From Kiritimatiellaeota bacterium B1221 (GTDB lineage Bacteria; Verrucomicrobiota; Kiritimatiellia; SS1-B-03-39; UBA6053): a stretch of DNA of 38,589 bases. The notes beneath the pieces were generated by a model. That model was not told the DNA's origin, searched no databases, and saw only the letters and a list, made by a program, of their open reading frames with translations. This document shows, in pieces, positions 1 through 6,301 of this stretch; within the stretch, counting starts at the first letter, position 1, and each line of letters starts with the position of its first letter. Location: assembly GCA_029269125.1 (NCBI GenBank), contig JARHXX010000035.1:1-38589 (forward strand), given 5' to 3'. The translations under genes and the position numbers were made by a program.

Positions 1-51
1 CATACCGCATTGGGAGGAATCACGCCTCAAATGAAACTCGAGGCAGCATAA
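1..51 (+). CDS. C-terminal tail of an IS3/IS481-type DDE transposase (partial)
   Basis: The first 17 codons of the window read HTALGGITPQMKLEAA and then a stop at 49-51. The stretch HTALGGITP closely matches the conserved H-[ST]-x-L-G-x-x-T-P segment near the C-terminus of rve/DDE integrase-core transposases (IS3, IS481 and relatives). The rest of the gene lies to the left of the window. Only 16 residues are visible, so the exact IS family cannot be fixed. The terminal-looking sequence that follows at 52-95 supports reading this as the right end of an insertion sequence. Confidence 0.55.
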   Translation, partial: HTALGGITPQMKLEAA

Positions 52-95
52 CAAACCCTCTACTTATTGCGGCCACTCAAAATGGGGGGATTACA
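52..95 (+). mobile_element. Right end of an insertion sequence (putative terminal inverted repeat)
   Basis: Directly after the transposase stop is a stretch ending in GGCCACTCAAAATGGGGGG ATTACA at 95. Read from the outside in, the element would begin TGTAATCCCCCC, which fits the TG...CA ends of IS3-like elements. The left end is outside the window, so neither the inverted repeat nor a target-site duplication can be checked. The adjacent minus-strand gene takes its stop codon (91-93) from inside this end. Confidence 0.4.
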
Positions 96-576
96 CAGCA
101 ACCGGCACCGGCACCCCCGGTTCCATCCGCAAATAAAAACCTTCACGGTAGTGGCGGTGAAGCTGGGATAATGTGTCATCCGGAAAAACGTGCAGGAAAA
201 GAACGGAACGTTCATCACTTTTGGGAGCCGGCTTTAGCGGAGAAAGCACCGCAAGTAATCTCACCGGCCGTTCAGGCCTTAAGTCAAAGGAATATCTAAA
301 CGAACAAGCCGACTGACAGGAACCGGCGACCGGATTTAATTCCCGCACCAGTGGGGCCAATAACTGTCCCTGTACCAGAAACAGCGATACAGAATTCTCC
401 GTAAAGCCTTTCCCCGGGCGCTGTACAGAAAATTCAAGGACAGCTCCCCCTGGAACCTCTCCCCTATGAAGCTCATGCAACTGCTACGCCGGCACGGGTG
501 CCGCTTCCGCCAAAACGATGGAAAATAACCCGCCCATAATCAACCACAACACCAGGAATGGTATCCGGTATTTCAT
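91..576 (-). pseudogene. Secreted protein gene with in-frame amber stop, 3' end apparently cut by an IS
   Basis: Reading from an ATG at 576, which has a GGGG Shine-Dalgarno-like stretch upstream, gives a good signal peptide (MKYRIPFLVLWLIMGGLFSI, then VLAEA). Thirty codons in there is a TAG at 484-486. The same frame then stays open for 130 codons to a TAA at 91-93. The downstream part has two Cys in a SCQSAC context and a Pro-rich C-terminus; I do not recognise the family. A TTG at 480 could in theory restart translation, but the product would lack the export signal. The terminal stop lies within what looks like an IS end, so the native C-terminus is probably lost. Best read as a dead gene; the amber codon could also be a base-call error. 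Confidence 0.6.
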
Positions 577-652
577 TTCAATCCCCATGCATCATCATTG
601 TCCATAGGAAGAAGGAACCTTACATTTTTTTTATTCAAGCATTATCGATAGC

Positions 653-790
653 GTGAAAGATACCTTTGCATGGTTCAGTATTTACCTGCGGCCACTAGGG
701 GCCATTGATGCACCCTTCCCCCATCCTAAAGACAGGGATGGCATTGTGGATCTCTGGCCGGTGGCCATCATCATGAAAGACCTTCTATAA
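653..790 (+). other. Short open stretch of unknown origin, possible gene remnant
   Basis: From a GTG at 653 to a TAA at 788-790 this frame gives 45 residues with a protein-like composition (segments such as DTFAWFSIYLRPLG and DGIVDLWPVAIIMKDLL). The frame stays open upstream to about 609 without an ATG. No Shine-Dalgarno sequence is visible and I recognise no family. It lies in the 270-bp gap beside an insertion-sequence end and a dead gene, so a decayed gene fragment is plausible. Chance cannot be excluded. Confidence 0.2.
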
Positions 791-846
791 GAAGAGTACA
801 CTTTCCCGGCGTTGTCCCGCAGGACGAGGAAATCAAGGCCTCCGTT

Positions 847-1431
847 TTATCGACCCAATGCGTCACGAACCCGTTCCCGCAATTGGGGAAGTCGATCTGC
901 CTCAAACCAGGGATTGCGGCGCAACCAAATATTATTCCGGGGACTGGGATGGGGCAACGGTACTACGTCGCCCCCTTCCCCCGGCCAGGTGCGTACCCGC
1001 TCTGTCAACGTATGCTTGCTCTTTCCCAAATGATACTCCTGGGCGTATTTTCCAATCACCAGCGTCAGCTCCACATGCTGTAGCCACCCCAGCAACGACT
1101 CCCGCCATGCCGGCGCACATTCGGGGCGCGGCGGCAGATCTCCCGATTTGCCTGTGCCGGGATAACAAAAGCCCATGGGTAAAATCGCGATTTGTTTCGG
1201 ATCATAAAAGGTCTCCCGGTCCACCCCCATCCATTCCCGCAAGCGCTCCCCACTGGCATCATCAAAAGGCACCCCGGACGCATGTACCTTCCGTCCCGGC
1301 GCCTGTCCCGCAATCAGGATCTTTGCACAGGGATGAATCTGTAAAACCGGACGCGGGCCCAAAGGTAAAGCGGCTTCACAAAGCCTGCAGTTCCGAACCT
1401 CAATCAGTAAAGAAGTAAAGGTTTTCATCAT
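847..1431 (-). CDS. Uracil-DNA glycosylase family protein (COG1573-like)
   Basis: A 194-residue protein of the uracil-DNA glycosylase superfamily, which removes uracil or related lesions in base-excision repair. The sequence shows an N-terminal NCRLCEAALP with a CxxC pair (Cys15/Cys18), the substrate-pocket motif GQAPGRKVHASG followed by PFDDASGERLREWMG, and a C-terminal LPHPSPRN followed by WLRRNPWF. Further cysteines occur in FCYPG and PECAP, so an Fe-S cluster like that of family 4 enzymes is possible but unproven. This short single-domain subtype is widespread in proteobacteria and its substrate range is not well established. The ATG at 1431 has GAGG seven bases upstream; a second ATG follows immediately. 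It lies 59 bp downstream of the sulfatase gene, with no obvious functional link. Confidence 0.85.
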   Translation of the reverse strand: MMKTFTSLLIEVRNCRLCEAALPLGPRPVLQIHPCAKILIAGQAPGRKVHASGVPFDDASGERLREWMGVDRETFYDPKQIAILPMGFCYPGTGKSGDLPPRPECAPAWRESLLGWLQHVELTLVIGKYAQEYHLGKSKHTLTERVRTWPGEGGDVVPLPHPSPRNNIWLRRNPWFEADRLPQLRERVRDALGR

Positions 1432-1490
1432 GCATCATCCTCTCTGAGAGGTTTCACAGCTCTCCGAAGAGGACGCGGGGCTCTGTCCCC

Positions 1491-2855
1491 TCACCGATTC
1501 AAAATGGTCAGATCCGCATCCGTTTCATAACCCCAGCGCTTCACATAGTCTTCCCCGCTCAGAAATTCGTCCTGATATCCTTCGCGACGATCCGCCAATT
1601 GAGCCGAAAATTTTTGTCTGAGATCCGCATGTGCGGGAGAATCGGCCAAATTATTCAACTGCAAGGGGTCCTGCTTCATATCGTAAAGCAGCCAGGGACC
1701 TTTCAGATCCTCCACATACAACCACTCCGGAGTACGGAGCCCCCTGCTCTCGCGGGCAAAATGCAAAGGATTCGAGAGCGGAAATTTCCGCCAATTTCCA
1801 AACGGCACATAACTGGCGTAAAATGCACTGTTGTCCTCCGGCGTGCCGCCCGACCGCACTTCGTCATTGAGATCGCGCCCATGCAGAGGCCGGGGAACCG
1901 GAACACCCGCCAACCCGGCCAGGGTCGGCCACAGATCCATAAACTCAATCAAACTGTGGTTTTGAGTTCCGGGCTCAATCCCGGGACCCGCCATCATCAT
2001 GGGAATACGCAAACTCTCATCCCACGGACATTGCTTGTCACGAATTCCATGCGACTGCAACATGTCCCCATGGTCACTGCTGAACACCACCAGAGTGTTC
2101 TCCCGCAACCCCTCTTCCTCCAGGGTTTGCATTAGCCTCCCCATGCACGCATCCAGCGCCTCACAATGGGCATAATAACCTGAAAGCTCTTCCTGCGTCT
2201 TTTCCCTGAATTCCGCCGGCACGTTCCCCCGTACCGTCAACCGCTCTGGCGGGAAATGGGCTTTGTATTTTTCCGGCGCGGTTTGATACGGACTGTGCGG
2301 AGGCCCCCAAGACAACACCCCTAAAAAAGGTTTCTCATCGGAACGTCCACAAATCCAGGACTGCATGGCCTCGGTCTGGGAAAAAGCATCATACTCCGGC
2401 CACGTTTTAAGTTCCCCGCTGTCCCCACTGTAATATGAAGAATGATTGTAGTCATGGGTGCATTCCAACACCTGAAAAGTCTCAAAACCCTGCCGGCGTT
2501 CTGGGGGAATATATGTACTGCGTCCATGCCCGTCCACATGCCATTTTCCTATCCAGGCCGTGTCATACCCCGCTTCGGCAAAATGTTTCCCCATCGAAGG
2601 CAGCTCCGGATTGAGAGGTGCATCATTGATAAACAACCCATGCACATTCGGACGCAGTCCGGTCAACAGCGACGCCCGCGCGGGCGTGCACACCGGACTT
2701 CCGGATACCGCACAGGGAAAATACACCCCCTGTGCCGCCAGGGCATCCAGATGCGGAGTCCGCACTTCTGTGTTACCCGCCGCCCCCAGCGCCCAGAAGG
2801 TCCATTGATCCGCAAACACGAGTAAAATATGGGGTGGAGATTTTCTGTTAATCAT
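1491..2855 (-). CDS. Type I sulfatase (formylglycine-dependent)
   Basis: A 454-residue sulfatase of the alkaline-phosphatase superfamily that hydrolyses sulfate esters, most often on polysaccharides in this phylum. It opens with ILLVFADQW, where Asp16/Gln17 are the usual metal-binding positions. The maturation signature CTPARASLLTG puts the Cys to be converted to formylglycine at residue 56 and the Arg at 60. SSDHGD about 265 residues in supplies further metal ligands. The conversion enzyme is not in this window. There is no clear signal peptide, so it may act in the cytoplasm on imported oligosaccharides, or the start may be further upstream. Natural substrate cannot be told from sequence. 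Neighbouring repair and folate genes suggest it is transcribed alone. Confidence 0.92.
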   Translation of the reverse strand: MINRKSPPHILLVFADQWTFWALGAAGNTEVRTPHLDALAAQGVYFPCAVSGSPVCTPARASLLTGLRPNVHGLFINDAPLNPELPSMGKHFAEAGYDTAWIGKWHVDGHGRSTYIPPERRQGFETFQVLECTHDYNHSSYYSGDSGELKTWPEYDAFSQTEAMQSWICGRSDEKPFLGVLSWGPPHSPYQTAPEKYKAHFPPERLTVRGNVPAEFREKTQEELSGYYAHCEALDACMGRLMQTLEEEGLRENTLVVFSSDHGDMLQSHGIRDKQCPWDESLRIPMMMAGPGIEPGTQNHSLIEFMDLWPTLAGLAGVPVPRPLHGRDLNDEVRSGGTPEDNSAFYASYVPFGNWRKFPLSNPLHFARESRGLRTPEWLYVEDLKGPWLLYDMKQDPLQLNNLADSPAHADLRQKFSAQLADRREGYQDEFLSGEDYVKRWGYETDADLTILNR

Positions 2856-2953
2856 CCCGCAAATTTAAAACCTCGAAGATCTTATTGGCAAGATATTTAA
2901 AGTACTTCCGTCGTCCCCTCCCGGGACGTCCCCGTTTTCAGCCACCTGTAAAA

Positions 2954-3454
2954 TCAATCCCCCATCACCGCGCAGAGGATCCACTCCTGCAGCACGGAGA
3001 GAAACTCGTACATCTTCATCTCAATTGTCCAGTCCTCTTCGTTCTGTTCGGAAAACGGATCCGGATTTTCAGGGGTAATCCCCACCACCGCGGAAAGCAA
3101 CAACCTCAAATCCCCTAAATACGCCAACCAAGTATCCGCCTCATCCTCGTTTAACGTGACCTGCAGAACATCCGTGTCCGCATCCCGGTGCAGCAACTCT
3201 TCCTGCACCTCTTCAATCCGATCCAGCCGACTGCGCATCAGCGCATTGTCCATATCTTTTTCCAAACCACTTATCACCGACTCGGGGTCGCGCTGACGCT
3301 GCAGCGAGGGTAAAAAGGGACGCAGACTCTGATGACGCGGATCACCATTTTCAACCAAACGCCTCAGTTCACGCCCAAGAAAATGGATCAAATCCACTTC
3401 ATTGGCCTCCAGCGTCAGCTGAATTCCCTCGGAAGATTTTCGACAGGAAGCCAT
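2954..3454 (-). CDS. DUF2017-like protein
   Basis: A 166-residue soluble, acidic, mostly helical protein. The pattern LTLEANEVDLIHFLGRELRR near the start, a DPRHQSLRPFLPS segment and the late VTLNEDEADTWLAYLGDLRLLL followed by VVGI strongly resemble DUF2017, a family of unknown function best known from actinobacteria. The gene begins five bases after the folE2 stop codon and must be cotranscribed with it, though the family itself has no established link to folate synthesis. No signal peptide or membrane segment is present. The assignment rests on remembered pattern only. Confidence 0.6.
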   Translation of the reverse strand: MASCRKSSEGIQLTLEANEVDLIHFLGRELRRLVENGDPRHQSLRPFLPSLQRQRDPESVISGLEKDMDNALMRSRLDRIEEVQEELLHRDADTDVLQVTLNEDEADTWLAYLGDLRLLLSAVVGITPENPDPFSEQNEEDWTIEMKMYEFLSVLQEWILCAVMGD

Positions 3455-3459
3455 AAATT

Positions 3460-4302
3460 CTACTTACCGCCGCTCACAATTGCGTAAGCATTGTGCTGAT
3501 GGATGGATTCGTGGTTGGTGACTTTCACCGACCACCGGTCCATCCGTTCATCTTCCTTCAGGAAAACCGCGACATTACGCACCATGTCTTCCACAAAACG
3601 GGGTTCTTCATAGGCTTGCATGGTCACAAAGCGCTCGTCCACCCGTTTTAAGACCGGATATAAAGGAGCGGAGGCCACCTCTTCAACTTTTTCGATCACT
3701 TCCTCAAGGCAGATTCGAATGTTCAGCGGCTGCTCCACCGTAAAATAATGCTCGATTTCCACATTCACATACCCCCGCTGATTATGGGCTCCATACGCAG
3801 AAATTTCTTTGCTGCAGGGGCAAAGCGTGGTGATCGGCACCTCCACTTTTTGCAGCACACTGAGACGGCTCCCCTCCAGCCGCGCTTCATACCCACAGGT
3901 ATAAGCCTGTTTCGCAATCCGGCCACTCACCGGCGCCTGACGGTCAAGATAATAGTCAAATGCCAGGGTAAGCCTGGCCTCTTTGGCTCCCTGATGTTCT
4001 TTGAGCCGCAACAATAAAGCAATCAACCCCGGGGGGGTCATGGTCTTCTCATGTGCGATTAAATCCTCCACCAACCGGCTCATGTGAATGCCCTTGAGAT
4101 CTTTTTCCAGACTCACGGCAAGCGAAAGCTCCCCCGACACTTGCTGTGTCGCAGCTTCATCCATTTCCACGCCGCCCATGTGCAGGGGATATTTCAGTTG
4201 GGAAATCCCCACTTCCTGAATGAACACGCCCCGGGTATCCTGGTCCAACTGCACATCACGCTCAATTGTCATACTTTTCTCTTTCATACTCAAATCGTCC
4301 AA
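3460..4302 (-). CDS. folE2: GTP cyclohydrolase FolE2 (type IB)
   Basis: Converts GTP to 7,8-dihydroneopterin triphosphate, the first step of tetrahydrofolate (and queuosine-type deazapurine) synthesis. FolE2 is the metal-promiscuous alternative to zinc-dependent FolE. Family hallmarks are visible: RDVQLDQDTRGVFIQEVGI near the N-terminus, the catalytic and metal-binding CPCSKEIS followed by YGAHNQRG (Cys161/Cys163, His173), and a C-terminal VTNHESIHQHNAYA. Length 280 is normal. In-frame ATGs also occur at 4287 and 4272; none has a strong ribosome-binding site, so the start is uncertain. A 7-bp inverted repeat lies about 20 bases upstream. It heads a two-gene unit with the DUF2017-like gene. 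folD, further along the window, belongs to the same pathway but is not linked. Confidence 0.95.
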   Translation of the reverse strand: MDDLSMKEKSMTIERDVQLDQDTRGVFIQEVGISQLKYPLHMGGVEMDEAATQQVSGELSLAVSLEKDLKGIHMSRLVEDLIAHEKTMTPPGLIALLLRLKEHQGAKEARLTLAFDYYLDRQAPVSGRIAKQAYTCGYEARLEGSRLSVLQKVEVPITTLCPCSKEISAYGAHNQRGYVNVEIEHYFTVEQPLNIRICLEEVIEKVEEVASAPLYPVLKRVDERFVTMQAYEEPRFVEDMVRNVAVFLKEDERMDRWSVKVTNHESIHQHNAYAIVSGGK

Positions 4303-4323
4303 ATTTTAAAATAGTGGCGTTGC

Positions 4324-4348
4324 TTATGCCAAAAAAGATGAGGCATAA
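4324..4348. promoter_or_regulatory. Inverted repeat just upstream of folE2
   Basis: TTATGCC at 4324-4330 and GGCATAA at 4342-4348 are perfect 7-bp arms around an A-rich 11-bp spacer, about 20 bases before the folE2 start. The position suits an operator or a 5'-leader hairpin. Since folE2 is under Zur control in several bacteria, a metal-responsive site is conceivable, but the sequence does not resemble the Zur boxes I know. Confidence 0.3.
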
Positions 4349-4443
4349 ATAAAATACGCAGTAAAATATGACAACTTACAATGCAACGAGAAGAATTTAG
4401 CGCCACCCGGCACCCTCTCCTTCTTCAGCTGCAAACTTCAGAA

Positions 4444-4647
4444 TTAAATACGCCCTGAATTTTTGGACTTGGAAATCGCCTTAAAAAACGTTTCCGCAGG
4501 ACAAAATCCCGTAAAAGCACTTTGCAACATATTCACCCCAATAATCACTGAGATCCAAAGCCAGGCCGGATTGCTGTAACGACCCAGACTCCAGGAAAGC
4601 ATGAGTAGAAAAATGGTGATGATTCGAATTTTTGTAACAATTTTCAT
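4444..4647 (-). CDS. DUF2892 / YgaP-type transmembrane protein
   Basis: A 67-residue inner-membrane protein with two hydrophobic segments (about residues 8-20 and 28-47). The second runs NPAWLWISVIIGVNMLQSAF into TGFCPAETFFKAI, the typical TGFCP signature of the DUF2892 domain found alone or fused to rhodanese domains in YgaP. Solo versions are thought to act in sulfur or one-carbon handling at the membrane, but no clear role is established. The ATG at 4647 is preceded by a GGAG ribosome-binding site about 12 bases upstream. It sits 73 bp downstream of mgtE on the same strand. Confidence 0.8.
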   Translation of the reverse strand: MKIVTKIRIITIFLLMLSWSLGRYSNPAWLWISVIIGVNMLQSAFTGFCPAETFFKAISKSKNSGRI

Positions 4648-4720
4648 AGCAGAAGTTCTCCGTTAATTTTCCTGAACCTACCTCAAGATCCCCCACATAT
4701 CCAATGCGATTTTTCTTTAT

Positions 4721-6088
4721 TTACAGAAGAATCATACTGGCCAGACTCAAAACCAGGAAGAAACTCGCCATATCCGTCAGGGTCGTCAGCATCGGACTCG
4801 ACAGCATGGCAGGATCCACATCCAAGCGTTTGAGCAATAACGGCAGACAGCCCCCCACACAAACCGCCACCACAGAACTGCAGGTGTAAGCCATTCCGAT
4901 CACCACCGGCAATAAATGACTTTGATCCGGCCGCATTAAATAGGTAATCCCCCCGAGAATCATACCAATCGCCAAACCGTTAATGAGCCCCAAAAGCACT
5001 TCTTTGCCCAGTACCCGGGTCAAATGCCGCTTATCGATTAATCCCAAAGTCAATTCCCGGATACTCACCGCCACCGCTTGGTTTCCGGCCGCCCCGCTTA
5101 AATTCGCCACCATGGGTAAAAAGACCGCCAACACCGAAATTTGTTTAATCACCGGTTCGTACATCGCAATCACCCCCACCGCCAAATATGAGAGCAGAAT
5201 GCTGGGCAATAAAAAGGCCAAACGTTTCAGGCAACGCGAACTAAACGGCATAATCCGCAATTCTTCACCACTGATCAAACCGCCGAATTGCATCATCTGC
5301 TCTTCCTGCCGCTTGGCGATAGCCTCCTGCACCGCCGCCCGGTTGAGCGCACCCAATAACAATCCGTCTTCGTCGATCACCGGCACCACCGAATGGTCCA
5401 CCCGGTCAAAAATGGAACGCAAATCCTCTAGATCCGTCACCGCCTCCACCGGCTCCACATGCTTGCCATAAAGCGCGTCCCGATCCCAATCCAAGGGCGC
5501 ATATGCAAACTTCCGCATCGGAATCGTCCCCGTCAACCTTCCCTGATCATCCACTTCAAACAAATACCGGTGCTCGTAGGAACGGTGCTTTTCATAATTA
5601 TCACGAAGGTCATTGATAATCGCCTGACGGTTTACCCCTTGCGGATACTTCAGAATTTCCGTCATCATCATCCCGCCCGCTGAGAAACGCTCATATTTTA
5701 AGCGCCGCTCCACATCATCGGCTTCTTCATCCGACATCTTTTCCAGAATTTCTTCCGACTGTTCCTCATCCAATCGAGAAAGAATTTCATACTGTTCATC
5801 CGAATCGAAACGGTCCAGCAACTTCGCCGCCGAGTCCGAATCCAGGTCCTCCACCAAATCCTCAGCATAATCATCCGGAAAATGTTCCGCCAAATCCGCC
5901 GCCAGATCACTGTCCCCAGCAATCAACATCGTCCAAAAGACATCCTGATCCTCCTCACTGAGGTTGGTCACCGTGATACTGGTATCCGACGGTGGCAAAC
6001 TGCGCATGAACTCCACCAATGCCGACGAATCCTTGCTTTCCAACAAGGCTTTTAAGTTTTCGTCGATATTCGGTTCAATTATATCCAT
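4721..6088 (-). CDS. mgtE: Magnesium transporter/channel MgtE
   Basis: A Mg2+-gated magnesium channel of the inner membrane. The 455-residue product shows the MgtE order: an acidic helical N domain with D/E-rich repeats (residues about 20-135, e.g. FPDDYAEDLVEDLDSD), a tandem CBS pair (about 136-255, with VDHSVVPVIDEDG), and five membrane helices to the C-terminus. The pore region PMVANLSGAAGNQAV and the late DPAMLSSPMLTTLTDM, whose Asp lies in the ion path in characterised homologues, are both present. An upstream in-frame TTG at 6103 is possible. The ATG at 6088 is preferred because GGAAAG sits eight bases before it. No magnesium riboswitch could be recognised in the 200-bp leader. Confidence 0.95.
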   Translation of the reverse strand: MDIIEPNIDENLKALLESKDSSALVEFMRSLPPSDTSITVTNLSEEDQDVFWTMLIAGDSDLAADLAEHFPDDYAEDLVEDLDSDSAAKLLDRFDSDEQYEILSRLDEEQSEEILEKMSDEEADDVERRLKYERFSAGGMMMTEILKYPQGVNRQAIINDLRDNYEKHRSYEHRYLFEVDDQGRLTGTIPMRKFAYAPLDWDRDALYGKHVEPVEAVTDLEDLRSIFDRVDHSVVPVIDEDGLLLGALNRAAVQEAIAKRQEEQMMQFGGLISGEELRIMPFSSRCLKRLAFLLPSILLSYLAVGVIAMYEPVIKQISVLAVFLPMVANLSGAAGNQAVAVSIRELTLGLIDKRHLTRVLGKEVLLGLINGLAIGMILGGITYLMRPDQSHLLPVVIGMAYTCSSVVAVCVGGCLPLLLKRLDVDPAMLSSPMLTTLTDMASFFLVLSLASMILL

Positions 6089-6301
6089 AAGCGGTCTTTC
6101 CAAGTTTGAAGGCGGGGAGTTGCAGAACCTGAGGCATTCCTCTTAAAATGTCAACCTACCAACATTTCCCAAAAATGCACAAATTTTTCGGCAACTCAAA
6201 ATAGGCCCTCCAAATAATGGGTCAAAGAAAACCTTGTTAAAATCAAGTTGGATGAACGCCCGCAAAAAATCAAAACCCGCTTTTTCAGGATAACAACCGG
6301 A

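Noticed and set aside
858..1418. Plus-strand open frame opposite the uracil-DNA glycosylase gene
   Set aside because: Antisense to a clear family member, with Pro/Ser/His-rich translation typical of the reverse of a GC-biased gene.
6104..6301. Magnesium-sensing riboswitch before mgtE
   Set aside because: The leader is AT-rich and lacks the conserved helices of the M-box as far as can be seen by eye.
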